Shown here in pieces: positions 54,937-63,777 of a stretch of 64,000 bases of DNA; within the stretch, counting starts at the first letter, position 1; each line of letters opens with the position of its first letter. Source of the stretch: Pseudothauera nasutitermitis (lineage in GTDB: Bacteria; Pseudomonadota; Gammaproteobacteria; Burkholderiales; Rhodocyclaceae); NCBI RefSeq assembly GCF_004801295.1, contig NZ_SSOC01000005.1, forward strand, positions 310,001 through 374,000, given 5' to 3'. A program made the position numbers and the translations under genes. The notes beneath the pieces were generated by a model. It saw only the letters and a program-made list of their open reading frames with translations. It was not told the DNA's origin and made no database searches.

Positions 54937-55731
54937 TCACCCCTCCTTGCCGCCCGCCGGCTGGGCCAGCAGGCGTTCCACCGCCCGCGCGGCGGCCGCC
55001 AGACCGACGGTGGCGGTCATCATCATGCTCGATCCGTAGCCCGCGCATGCCAGCCCCTGCGGACCTCGCCCCGGCCCACAGGCGGCCGGGGGGCGGCTCA
55101 ACGGCTGGTCCACATAGACCGCCTCCACCCCGAAACGCTTGCGCGGTTCGCGCGGAAAACCGTATTCCTTGCGCAGCAGGGAGCGCAGGCGGGCGAGCAG
55201 CGGATCCTGCACGGTACGCGCCAGATCCTCCACGCGCACCGCGCACGGGTCGGTCTTGCCACCCGCGCCGCCGGTCAGCGTCAGCGGTATGCCACGCGCG
55301 CGGCAGCCCAGCACGATGGCCACCTTGGCGCGCACGTCGTCGATGGCATCGACGACGAAATCGAAATCGCGCAGCAAACCGGCGGCATTCTCCGGCGTGA
55401 CGAAATCCTCCACCATGTCGACGCGCATGCCCGGGTGAATGGCCTTCAGGCGCCCGGCCATGGCCACCACCTTGGCCTGGCCCAGCGTGCCTTCCAGTGC
55501 GTGGGCCTGCCGGTTGATGTTGGATTCGGCGACGTGATCGAGGTCGATCAGCGTGAGCCGCCCGACGCCGCTGCGCGCCAGCGCCTCGGCCGTCCACGAC
55601 CCCACCCCGCCGATGCCGACCACACAGACATGTGCGGCGGACAGACGCCCGAGCGCGCCCTCTCCATACAGGCGGGCGATGCCGCCGAAACGGCGGGCAG
55701 GGTCGATATCGGCGAGAACGGCGGCGGCCAT
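54937..55731 (-). CDS. tcdA: tRNA threonylcarbamoyladenosine dehydratase
   Basis: TcdA (CsdL) cyclises t6A to ct6A at position 37 of ANN-decoding tRNAs using ATP. The 264-residue E1-like protein shows RFGGIARLYGEGA, the nucleotide motif GIGGVGSWTAEALARSG (about residue 38), DLDHVAESNINRQ and the conserved DFVVDAIDDVRAK. The CbiX-like gene starts 2 bases after its stop. Confidence 0.92.
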   Translation of the reverse strand: MAAAVLADIDPARRFGGIARLYGEGALGRLSAAHVCVVGIGGVGSWTAEALARSGVGRLTLIDLDHVAESNINRQAHALEGTLGQAKVVAMAGRLKAIHPGMRVDMVEDFVTPENAAGLLRDFDFVVDAIDDVRAKVAIVLGCRARGIPLTLTGGAGGKTDPCAVRVEDLARTVQDPLLARLRSLLRKEYGFPREPRKRFGVEAVYVDQPLSRPPAACGPGRGPQGLACAGYGSSMMMTATVGLAAAARAVERLLAQPAGGKEG

Positions 55732-55786
55732 CGAAGCTTCCGGGCGGCAAAGGACGGCATTCTACCCGCCCGGCGGGGCGCCGCGC

Positions 55787-56746
55787 TCAGACGGTCTCGA
55801 CCTCGCGCAGGCTGTCCAGCCAGACGCCAAGCCCCTGGGCATTGAGCACCAAGTCGTCGCGCAGCACTTCGAGCGCTTCGTTCTCATCGACGGTCCAGCC
55901 CTGCCGGGCGGCCTCCTCGCGGACGATCTGCTCCAGCCCGGCGAGAATCTCGACGTGTCGCGCCACGCCCTCCCCGCGCGCCGCGCGGGCCACCGCCACC
56001 TGGGTGTCGAGCAGGCGGTGCAGGTCGGCGGCCAGACGCTCCACCTCGGTGACCCGGCTGTAGTGGGTGAGATACATCGCCGTGGGCGAATACGACATCA
56101 GCCGGTCGATGGAGGCGTGCATCGCGTCCGGGTCGAACTGGGTCGGCGTGGTGGTGGGGAACACGAAGGCACGGCCATCCACGTCCAGTTCGCGATAAGA
56201 CAGGCCGAAGGTGTCACCGGTGAAGAAGGCGCGCGCGGTCTCGTCCCAGATGCACAGATGGTGGCGGGCGTGCCCCGGGGTGTCGAGGATGCGCAGGCGG
56301 CGGCCGCCCAGCTGCAGCACCTCGCCGTCGGTGGCCGGGCGGATGCGCTCCGCCGGCACCGGGACGATGCGCCCGTACAGGGCGAAGGCGCGCTCCGCGC
56401 CATACACCGCCGAGGTGCCTTCCCACAGCCGCGAAGGGTCCGCCATGTGGCGCATGCCGCGCGGATGGACCACCAGGCGGGCGTTGGGCAACGCGCACAT
56501 CAGGCTGCCGGCGCCGCCGGCATGGTCCAGATGGATGTGGGTGAGCAGCACCCAGTCGACCGCGTCGGGCGCCACGCCGAGTCCGGCGAGCACCGCCAGC
56601 ACGCGGGGCACCGAAGCGTTGGTACCGGTATCGACGATGGCCGCGCGGCCTTCATGGACGATCAGGTGGATCGCCGCGAGTTGTGGCCGGCCATAGCCGG
56701 AATCCAGGGCATGAATGCCGTCCGGATGGGTGATGACATCCTGCAC
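55787..56746 (-). CDS. MBL-fold metallo-hydrolase
   Basis: A 319-residue metallo-beta-lactamase-fold enzyme. The metal motif THIHLDHAGG (about residue 69), TPGHARHHLCIW (about residue 154) and FTGDTFG (about residue 170) are present; a late His sits in YLTHYSRV. Substrate unknown; the family includes hydroxyacylglutathione hydrolase-like and lactonase-like enzymes. The start is GTG at 56744-56746, chosen because AGGAGG (complement of 56755-56760) lies 8 bases before it and because the next ATG would remove the first beta strand. It diverges from the PatB gene. Confidence 0.87.
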   Translation of the reverse strand: MQDVITHPDGIHALDSGYGRPQLAAIHLIVHEGRAAIVDTGTNASVPRVLAVLAGLGVAPDAVDWVLLTHIHLDHAGGAGSLMCALPNARLVVHPRGMRHMADPSRLWEGTSAVYGAERAFALYGRIVPVPAERIRPATDGEVLQLGGRRLRILDTPGHARHHLCIWDETARAFFTGDTFGLSYRELDVDGRAFVFPTTTPTQFDPDAMHASIDRLMSYSPTAMYLTHYSRVTEVERLAADLHRLLDTQVAVARAARGEGVARHVEILAGLEQIVREEAARQGWTVDENEALEVLRDDLVLNAQGLGVWLDSLREVETV

Positions 56747-56857
56747 GATGGTCTCCTCCTGCACGTTCCGGATGTTTTGGCGCAATTGTATCCGCAGGGC
56801 CGACGGGTCGGACAGCGGCAACACCGGGTTACACTGTGCGCCTCCATGGAGACGCGC

Positions 56858-58009
56858 ATGACACGGTGTCCCGACTTTGACCGCATCATCGACCGAGGTT
56901 CGCTGCCCGGGGAGAAATGGGCACGCTACGCCGGCCGCGACATCCTGCCGCTGTGGGTGGCGGACATGGATTTCGCCGCCCCGGAGGTGGTGCTCGAGGC
57001 ACTGCGCGCGCGCCTCGCCCACGGCGTGCTGGGCTATACCGACCCCTGGCCCTCGCTCGTCGAAGCGGTCATCGACGGCATCGCGCGCGACCACGGCTGG
57101 CGGGTGCAGGCGGACTGGCTGGTCTGGCTGCCCGGCGTGGTCAGCGGGCTCAACCTCGCCTGCCGGGCGACCGGCGAGCCGGGCGACGAAGTGTTCACCG
57201 CCACGCCGGTCTATCCGCCCTTCCTGTCCGCGCCGGAAAACAGCACGCGCCGTCTGGTCAGCCGCCCGCTGGTGCTCGACGGCGGGCGCTGGAGCTGGGA
57301 GCGCGATGCCGTGGAGGCCGCGATCGGCCCGCGCACGCGCCTGTTCCTGTTGTGCAACCCGCACAATCCGGTCGGCCGGGTGTTCGACCGCGACGAACTC
57401 TCCTGGATCGCCGATCTGGCCGAGCGCCACGATCTGGTGATCTGCAGCGATGAAATCCACTGCGGCCTGGTACTCGATGAGCAGCGCGCCCACCTGCCCA
57501 TCGCCGCGCTCGACGCGGCGGTGGCCCGGCGCACGATCACGCTGATGGCGCCCTCGAAGACCTGGAACATTCCCTCGCTGTACTGCGCGCTGGCGATCAT
57601 CCCGGACGCGGGGCTGCGCCGGCGCTTCCGTGCGCAGATGCGCGGCATCGTGCCGCATGTGAATCTGCTCGGCCTGGTGGCCTGCGAGGCGGCCTACCGC
57701 GACGGCGGTCCGTGGCGGGCGGCCCTGCTGGAAAAAATGCGCGCCAACCGCGCACGCGTGGCCGAGGCCGTGGCAGCCATGCCCGGTCTGCACAGCGTGG
57801 CGCCGGAAGCCACCTATCTGAGCTGGATCGACTGCCGCGCGGCCGGCCTGGAGAAGCCGGCTGCATTCTTCGAGGCCGGCGGCGTCGGCCTGTCGGACGG
57901 CGCGCCGTTCGGCGCACCGGGTTTCGTGCGGCTGAACTTCGGCTGCCCGCCGTCCATCCTGGACAGCGCGCTGGCGCGCATGGCGTCGGCACTGCACACA
58001 CGGCGCTGA
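56858..58009 (+). CDS. patB: MalY/PatB-family PLP C-S lyase (aminotransferase-like)
   Basis: A 383-residue fold-type I PLP enzyme, expected to cleave cystathionine or other cysteine S-conjugates. Signatures: LPLWVADMDFAAPEVV near residue 32, LLCNPHNPVGRVF (about residue 168), and the PLP lysine in MAPSKTWNIPSLYCA (about residue 234). The ATG at 56858 has GGAG (56848-56851) 6 bases before it; an ATG four codons earlier overlaps that site. TACACT at 56830-56835 may be the -10. Confidence 0.88.
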   Translation: MTRCPDFDRIIDRGSLPGEKWARYAGRDILPLWVADMDFAAPEVVLEALRARLAHGVLGYTDPWPSLVEAVIDGIARDHGWRVQADWLVWLPGVVSGLNLACRATGEPGDEVFTATPVYPPFLSAPENSTRRLVSRPLVLDGGRWSWERDAVEAAIGPRTRLFLLCNPHNPVGRVFDRDELSWIADLAERHDLVICSDEIHCGLVLDEQRAHLPIAALDAAVARRTITLMAPSKTWNIPSLYCALAIIPDAGLRRRFRAQMRGIVPHVNLLGLVACEAAYRDGGPWRAALLEKMRANRARVAEAVAAMPGLHSVAPEATYLSWIDCRAAGLEKPAAFFEAGGVGLSDGAPFGAPGFVRLNFGCPPSILDSALARMASALHTRR

Positions 58010-58072
58010 AGATTCACCCGATACCCGAAAACGGCCCACGGCTTCCCCGCCGCGGCCGTCGACACATCCCGC

Positions 58073-58903
58073 TCAACGCACGTCGAGCGGCAGGTAACTC
58101 TGGTGGGTGATCCAGCGGTACGCTTCCTCGGCGCTCTGCGCGCCGGCCAGCGCTTCCGCCATGCCGCGCGCCGCCAGCCCGGCGATGCGCGCGAGCACCA
58201 GCCGCCGGCCGGGATCGTCGCGCGGCCCCAGCAGCACCATCACCGCGCGCAGCGGCTGGCCATCCGGCGTGTCATAGTGCAGCGCTTCGTTGAGCACGAC
58301 CACCGCCGCCAGCGCACCGACGCCGGAAACGTATCCACAGGGCACGGCGATCCCGCCGCCGATGGCGCTCGAGACCTCGGCCTCGCTGGCGCGCAGCAGC
58401 CGGGCGAGCGACACCGCATCGGTGCCCGGCAGGCTTTCCGCCAGACGCCCGGCGGCCAGATCGAGCACATCCTCCATGCTCGCACCGCTGAGGCCCAGCA
58501 CGATGCGCTCCGGGGCCAGCAGATCGGCCAGCGCCGCGCCGCGCGGCAACCCGGCGGGCCTGGCCACGGGGAAGCGCTCGTCCAGCATCGCGCGCACCTC
58601 CGCCAGTTGCGCGGCATTCAGATTGCGGTGGGCAATTTCCAGGAACAGGGAACCGGCATCCGGCACCCGCTCCACATAATCGACGACCAGCGGGCTGATG
58701 CGCTGGGCGAGGTCCATCAGCAGCGTGGCCGGCACCTCCAGTTCCTTGGCCACATCGGCCAGGCGCGCGGGGGTGGGCGCGGCGTCGAGGCCCTTTTCGA
58801 CACGGCTGAGGTAGGCGCTCGACACCCTCAGCCGGCGCGCCAGATCGCGCAGGCTGAGGCCCGAATCGATACGCAGCAGGCGGAGCGTGGCACCGAAATG
58901 CAT
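58073..58903 (-). CDS. XRE regulator fused to EIIA-Ntr-like domain lacking the phospho-His
   Basis: A 276-residue protein. Residues about 5-65 are an XRE helix-turn-helix (LRLLRIDSGLSLRDLARRL, then VSSAYLSRVEKGL). Residues about 125-270 resemble the PTS EIIA-Ntr fold (AIGGGIAVPCGY, TPDGQPLRAVMVLLGP, QSAEEAYRWIT). In EIIA-Ntr the motif is IPHG with the phosphorylated His; here it reads VPCG, Cys189. Phosphorylation by the PTS is therefore unlikely; a thiol or ligand sensor is possible. The gene lies 17 bases after the antiporter gene on the same strand, so it is probably its regulator. Confidence 0.82.
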   Translation of the reverse strand: MHFGATLRLLRIDSGLSLRDLARRLRVSSAYLSRVEKGLDAAPTPARLADVAKELEVPATLLMDLAQRISPLVVDYVERVPDAGSLFLEIAHRNLNAAQLAEVRAMLDERFPVARPAGLPRGAALADLLAPERIVLGLSGASMEDVLDLAAGRLAESLPGTDAVSLARLLRASEAEVSSAIGGGIAVPCGYVSGVGALAAVVVLNEALHYDTPDGQPLRAVMVLLGPRDDPGRRLVLARIAGLAARGMAEALAGAQSAEEAYRWITHQSYLPLDVR

Positions 58904-58920
58904 GGGACTGGGAAACAGCT

Positions 58921-61044
58921 TCAGAGGGTTTGAGCGGCGGGCGGCTGGGGTACGGCTTCCTGCGCGGCGTCGGCGGCGGCGGGCGCCCCGGCGATCACCA
59001 GGAGCGATGCGGGCGACTCCGCCAGCATGTGCCGGCGCAGACCGAAGCGGCCGCCCGAGAGCCCCCACACGTCATGCTTGCCGATGACCACCAGATCATA
59101 CCCGAGACGCGACTCGGCAAGCGCCGCAGTGGCCGGCGAAGGATGCACAACGGCCTTCACCTCGGCCTCCGGCCCCGCCAGTTCGAGCAACTCGGCCGGC
59201 ACCTCGGCATCGGCCGCCCGTCTGGGCGGCCGGATGTACAGCAGACTCAGCCTGGCGTTGGGCGCGCTGCACAGCCGGGCTGCCAGGCGGACAGCCTCCC
59301 GGTCGCCCGGGTCTCCGGCGCAGGCCACCAGCACCCGTTGGATGCGCTCCAGGCCATGATCGATCAGCACGCCCACCGTGCCGGGCGCCTGTTCGATCAC
59401 TTCGCTGACGGTACCGTCCAGGCTGCTTTCCAGCAGCAAGGGCTTGTGCGCCCCCAGCAGCACCATGGAGGCGCGCTTGGCGCGCGCGGTGCGGCAGATG
59501 TCCGCGGCCGGCTCGGACGACACGAAGCTCAGCGGACGCACGTCCAGGTTCTGCTTGCCCATGCGCCGCAGGAAGGGGCCCAGCGGTCCATCCTCGGTAT
59601 CCGTATCCTTGCGCAGCATGGCGGATGGACTGTCGCTGGGCTCGCGCAGGTGCAGCGCGTAGATGTGCGCGTTCTGGCGGGCCAGCAGGGTACCGGCCAG
59701 CGTGGCCAGCGCCACGCCACGGTCGCTGTTCGAGATGCACACCATGGCGGTGACCGGGGCGGGCGCCTCTTCCTCCGCGGCGCGTCCATCCCTCAGGCGG
59801 TCGCGCGCCAGTTCCCGGTCCGGATATACCAGGGCCAGGATGGGGGTGGTGGCCACCGTGGTCACCAGGGCCATGATCACCATCATGGTGAACACCGTCG
59901 GCGAGATCACCCCGAGATCCAGGCCGATGTTGAGCACGATCAGTTCCATCAGCCCGCGGGTGTTCATCAGGATGCCCAGCGCGCTTGCCTCCCGCCAGCG
60001 CATGCCGGTGAGACGCGCCGCCAGCGTGCTGCCGCCGAACTTGCCGAGCGAGGCCACGCCGATCAGCGCGAGCGCCACCATCCAGTCCTGCGTGCTGTTC
60101 AGCAAACCGATCTCGGTGCGCAGCCCGCTGTAGGCGAAGAACAGCGGCAGCAGCAACAGTACCGCCACCGTCTCGAGTTTCTCGATCAGCATTTCGGCCA
60201 GACGGCCGCTCTTCGGCAGGATGGCGCCGAACAGGAAGGCGCCGAACAGCGCATGGATGCCGATCATCTCGGTCACCGTGCTGGAAATGAACAACAGCAG
60301 CAGCACCAGCACGACCAATGCGGACGTGAGCCCCTCGCGGCTCGCCACCCGTTCGCCCAGGCGCTCCAGGAAGGGGCGCATGAGCTTGAGCATCACGGTG
60401 ATGAACACCAGGGCCATCAAGGTCGTCCACAGCGCCTGCTGCAGCCCCTGCGCACGCGCCACGGCAACCACGAAGGCCAGGATGCACCAGGCGGTGACAT
60501 CGTCGACCGCCGCGCACGCCATGGTGATCGCCCCGACGCGGGAACCGAGCAGATGGCGCTCTGACAGGATGCGGGCGAGCACCGGAAAGGCGGTGATGCT
60601 CATCGCCACCCCGAGGAACAGCACGAAGGACAGGTAGGACACGCCCTCTTCGGCGTAGCCTTCATACAGCCACCAGCCCGCCACCGCGCCCAGCGCGAAC
60701 GGCACGACGATGCTGGTGTGGCTGATGATCACCGAGGAGCGCGCATGCCCCTTGAGCAGGCGGGCATCGAATTCCAGGCCGACCAGGAACATGAACAGCA
60801 CCAGGCCGACCTGGGCGAGCATCTGCAACACCGGCATGGATTGCGCGGGAAACAGGGCGACCGCCGCCTCCGGCCACAGCCAGCCCAGCAGCGAGGGGCC
60901 GAGGACGATGCCGGCGAGCACCTCGGCGATCACCAGCGGCTGGCCGAGGCGGCGCGTGATCATCCCGAGTGCCCGCGAAACGACCAGTACCGAGGAGATC
61001 TGCGCGAGCAGCAAGGTCAGGGCGTTGAATTCGAAATGCGGCAC
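58921..61044 (-). CDS. Kef/CPA2-type cation:proton antiporter with C-terminal Usp domains
   Basis: A 707-residue inner-membrane protein. The N-terminal 390 residues are a CPA2 exchanger with about 12 helices, the GLEFD motif (LFLVGLEFDARLL) and the VDDVTAW pair. Two universal-stress-like domains follow (about 440-570 and 575-690; VLVACAGDPGDREAVRLAA and the ATP-type loop VVIGKHDVWGLSGG). It probably moves Na+ or K+ against protons with nucleotide gating. The start is GTG 61044 with AAGGAA (61053-61058 complement) upstream; an in-frame ATG at 61119 overlaps the promoter -10 and cannot be used by that transcript. Confidence 0.88.
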   Translation of the reverse strand: MPHFEFNALTLLLAQISSVLVVSRALGMITRRLGQPLVIAEVLAGIVLGPSLLGWLWPEAAVALFPAQSMPVLQMLAQVGLVLFMFLVGLEFDARLLKGHARSSVIISHTSIVVPFALGAVAGWWLYEGYAEEGVSYLSFVLFLGVAMSITAFPVLARILSERHLLGSRVGAITMACAAVDDVTAWCILAFVVAVARAQGLQQALWTTLMALVFITVMLKLMRPFLERLGERVASREGLTSALVVLVLLLLFISSTVTEMIGIHALFGAFLFGAILPKSGRLAEMLIEKLETVAVLLLLPLFFAYSGLRTEIGLLNSTQDWMVALALIGVASLGKFGGSTLAARLTGMRWREASALGILMNTRGLMELIVLNIGLDLGVISPTVFTMMVIMALVTTVATTPILALVYPDRELARDRLRDGRAAEEEAPAPVTAMVCISNSDRGVALATLAGTLLARQNAHIYALHLREPSDSPSAMLRKDTDTEDGPLGPFLRRMGKQNLDVRPLSFVSSEPAADICRTARAKRASMVLLGAHKPLLLESSLDGTVSEVIEQAPGTVGVLIDHGLERIQRVLVACAGDPGDREAVRLAARLCSAPNARLSLLYIRPPRRAADAEVPAELLELAGPEAEVKAVVHPSPATAALAESRLGYDLVVIGKHDVWGLSGGRFGLRRHMLAESPASLLVIAGAPAAADAAQEAVPQPPAAQTL

Positions 61045-61102
61045 GATGAGGTTTCCTTCCCGGCACGAAAACGAGGCGTTTTCCCTGCCGGACCAAAATG
61101 TA

Positions 61103-61121
61103 AAGTGATAACTTATCACTT
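61103..61121. promoter_or_regulatory. 19-bp perfect palindrome overlapping the antiporter promoter
   Basis: AAGTGATAACTTATCACTT is an exact inverted repeat with one central base, in a short AT-rich patch. It covers the -10 of the promoter below, so a bound protein would repress the antiporter gene. The co-transcribed XRE regulator is the likely binder, by inference. Confidence 0.75.
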
Positions 61122-61141
61122 ACCGGCAGTGCGCTTGTCAA
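61112..61141 (-). promoter_or_regulatory. Sigma-70 promoter of the antiporter operon
   Basis: On the minus strand, TTGACA (complement of 61136-61141) is a perfect -35, followed by an 18-base spacer and GATAAG (complement of 61112-61117, 4/6). Transcription would start near 61105, about 60 bases before the GTG start codon. Confidence 0.65.
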
Positions 61142-61271
61142 GCCTTTCTCGCGCTCTCCACCCCCTGCCGTCACCCGCGCCGGGCCGGCGAACTCCGCTG
61201 CCGCTCAAGACACCCGGCCACGATGGAATGCGCCGGATCCGCGGATCAGACGAAGGGGGAAAATACCGCCA

Positions 61272-63767
61272 TCACGTCCTGCCCGGCGCCAGGAAGCGCT
61301 CGCGGAACGCATCCGCGGGCAACGGCGGACTGCACAGATACCCCTGGAAGACGCCGCACCCCAGTTCGTGCAGCAGCCCGAGCTGGGCTTCGGTTTCCAC
61401 GCCCTCGGCCTGCACCGAGATGTCCAGCGCACGCGCCACCGCGACGATGGCGGCGGCAATGGCGAGATCGTTGCGATCGTCGGCCAGGTCCTTGACGAAG
61501 CTGCGGTCGATCTTCAGCTTGTCGATGGAAAAGCGCTTCAGGTAGGCCAGCGAGGAGTAACCGGTGCCGAAGTCGTCGATGGCCAGGCCGACGCCGAGCG
61601 CCTTCAGGGCGGAGAGCAGGGTTTCGGCCTGATCGCCGTGCTCCATCAGGCTGCTCTCGGTGATTTCCAGTTCCAGCCGGTGCGCCGGCAGGGCGGTCTC
61701 GGCGAGCACGTCGCGCAGCAGGGTTTCCATGTCGCTGCGGCGGATCTGCTCCACCGACAGGTTCACCGCCACCGAACCGGCCGGGTAGCCGGCATCGAGC
61801 CACTCGCGCAACTGGGCGCAGGCGGTGCGCAGCACCCACTCGCCGAGCGGCACGATGAGCCCGGTTTCCTCGGCGATCGGGATGAAGTCGGCGGGCGACA
61901 CCATGGGTTCGCCCGGCGGCAGCCAGCGCACCAGCGCCTCGGCACCGAGCAGGCGGCCGTCGGCCACTGCCTTGACCGGCTGGTAGTACAGCACGAACTC
62001 GCCGTTGGCCAGCGCCCGACGCAGGCGGGTTTCCAGTTCCAGCCGGCGGCTGGCCGAGCGGGTCAGGTCTTCGGTGTAGAAGCCGTAGGTGTTGCGCCCC
62101 TGCGATTTGGCGCGGTACATCGCCGCGTCGGCGTTGCGCACCAGCGCGAGGTGGTCGTCGCCGTCGTCGGGATACAGGCTGATGCCCACGCTGGCGTGGA
62201 TGAACACTTCCGGCCCGCTGGACAGCGCGAAGGGCTCCGCCAGCACGCCGATCAGGTCATTGGCGACCACCGCAGCGTCCTCGGGCACTTCGAGGTCTTC
62301 CAGCAGCACCATGAATTCGTCGCCGCCCAGGCGGCCCAGGGTGTCTTCCTCGCGCAGCCGGCAGCGCAAACGGCCGGCCACCTCGCGCAGCAGCTCATCC
62401 CCCACCGAATGGCCGAGGCTGTCATTCACCGTCTTGAAGCGGTCCAGGTCGAGGAACAGCACCGCCAGGCGCTGCCCCTTGCGCTGCGCCACCTCCACCG
62501 CATGCTCGAGCCGGGAGATCACCAGCAGGCGGTTGGGCAGGCCGGTGAGCGGGTCGTGGTGCGCGAGGTGGGCCAGGCGCTCTTCGGTACTCTTCAGCTT
62601 GCTCAGATCGGTGAACACGCCGACGTAGTGCGTGCGCGCGCCGTTCTCGTCGCACACCGCGCTGAGGGTCAGCCACTCGGGATACAGTTCGCCGCACTTG
62701 CGCCGGTTCCACAGCTCGCCCTGCCAGTGCCCGGCCTCGGACAGCTCCGCCCACATGGCCTGGTAGAAGCCCCGGTCGTGCCGGCCGGATTGCAGGAAGC
62801 GCGGATTCTGCCCGATCACCTCTTCCTGGCTGTAGCCGGTGACCGCCGAGAATGCACGGTTGACCGAAACGATGTTGGCGTCGAGATCGGTGATCACCAC
62901 GCCGTCGTGGGTGCTGTCGACCACCGCCGCGTGCAGGCGCAGCTTGTCGACGGCGTCGCGCAACGCGATGCGCTCGCGGGCCAGTTCGGCCTGGCGGAAG
63001 ACCTTGTCGACCACCACCGGCAACTCGTGCAGATAGCCGGCGTGCTTGACGAGGTATTCGGAAACGCCCAGGCGCAGGGCCTGCGCGGCCACCTCCTCGC
63101 TGCCCTGGCCGGTGATCAGCACGATGGGCAGGTCCAGCCCGCGCTCCTGGCGCAACAGTTTGGTGAGATCCAGCGCGTCCATGCCGGCCAGCTGGTAGTC
63201 GAGCAGCAGCACGTCGTAGCGGCCCGCGCCTTCCGGACCGGCCAGGCGTTCGAGCACGGCGGCGGCACCATCCACCACTTCCAGACGCAGGTGCGGGGCG
63301 GTGGTGGCGAGATGGCGGCGGGTCAGCTCGATGTCGAAGCGGTGATGCTCGGCATACAGCACGCGCACCGGGCGGTGGCGGCTCAGGCGCTCCTGCCGGG
63401 CACGCGCGAGCGCCGCGTTGAGCGTGCTGGACAGGCGGCGCAGACTGCCGGATTCCTTGACCAGATAGTCGTCGGCGCCGCCCTTCAGCGCGGCCACCGC
63501 GGCGTTCTGGTCCCCCGAGCCGGTGAGCAGCACGAAGGCCACCGGCAGACTGCGCTCGCGCACCCAGTTGAGCAGTTCCAGGCCGGAACCGTCGGGCAGG
63601 CGCAGGTCGGCCAGCACCACGTCGGGCAGCTCGCCACCGGCCAGTTTCTCCACTCCCTCGGCCAGACTGGCAGCGAGTTCCAGCCGGGCGTCGGGCAATT
63701 CGCGCGCGAACGTGCGTGCGAGCAGATCGGCGTCGGTAGGATTGTCTTCGACGTACAGCGCCTTCAT
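61272..63767 (-). CDS. REC-REC-PAS-GGDEF-EAL signalling protein
   Basis: An 831-residue cytoplasmic protein that can both make and break c-di-GMP. Two receivers come first (Asp in VLADLRLPDGSG, about residue 55, and in LLLDYQLAGMDA, about residue 190), then a PAS domain (about 280-400; DGVVITDLDANIVSVNRAFS), a GGDEF domain with an intact GGDEF in LGRLGGDEFMVLL (about 495) and an EAL domain with EALVRW (about 605) and DDFGTGYSSLAYLKRF. Both catalytic motifs look intact. It follows a single-receiver gene by 10 bases, the common operon form. Confidence 0.92.
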   Translation of the reverse strand: MKALYVEDNPTDADLLARTFARELPDARLELAASLAEGVEKLAGGELPDVVLADLRLPDGSGLELLNWVRERSLPVAFVLLTGSGDQNAAVAALKGGADDYLVKESGSLRRLSSTLNAALARARQERLSRHRPVRVLYAEHHRFDIELTRRHLATTAPHLRLEVVDGAAAVLERLAGPEGAGRYDVLLLDYQLAGMDALDLTKLLRQERGLDLPIVLITGQGSEEVAAQALRLGVSEYLVKHAGYLHELPVVVDKVFRQAELARERIALRDAVDKLRLHAAVVDSTHDGVVITDLDANIVSVNRAFSAVTGYSQEEVIGQNPRFLQSGRHDRGFYQAMWAELSEAGHWQGELWNRRKCGELYPEWLTLSAVCDENGARTHYVGVFTDLSKLKSTEERLAHLAHHDPLTGLPNRLLVISRLEHAVEVAQRKGQRLAVLFLDLDRFKTVNDSLGHSVGDELLREVAGRLRCRLREEDTLGRLGGDEFMVLLEDLEVPEDAAVVANDLIGVLAEPFALSSGPEVFIHASVGISLYPDDGDDHLALVRNADAAMYRAKSQGRNTYGFYTEDLTRSASRRLELETRLRRALANGEFVLYYQPVKAVADGRLLGAEALVRWLPPGEPMVSPADFIPIAEETGLIVPLGEWVLRTACAQLREWLDAGYPAGSVAVNLSVEQIRRSDMETLLRDVLAETALPAHRLELEITESSLMEHGDQAETLLSALKALGVGLAIDDFGTGYSSLAYLKRFSIDKLKIDRSFVKDLADDRNDLAIAAAIVAVARALDISVQAEGVETEAQLGLLHELGCGVFQGYLCSPPLPADAFRERFLAPGRT

Positions 63768-63777
63768 CGCACCCTCT

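Noticed and set aside
56785-56835. Full sigma-70 promoters for the divergent MBL and PatB genes
   Set aside because: -10-like TACAAT (minus) and TACACT (plus) are visible, but no -35 hexamer at 16-18 bases was found for either, so no promoter is claimed.
61045-61119. A longer N-terminus for the antiporter from an ATG at 61119
   Set aside because: That ATG lies inside the -10 and palindrome of its own promoter, and the added residues are polar and not membrane-like. The GTG at 61044 has a ribosome site.
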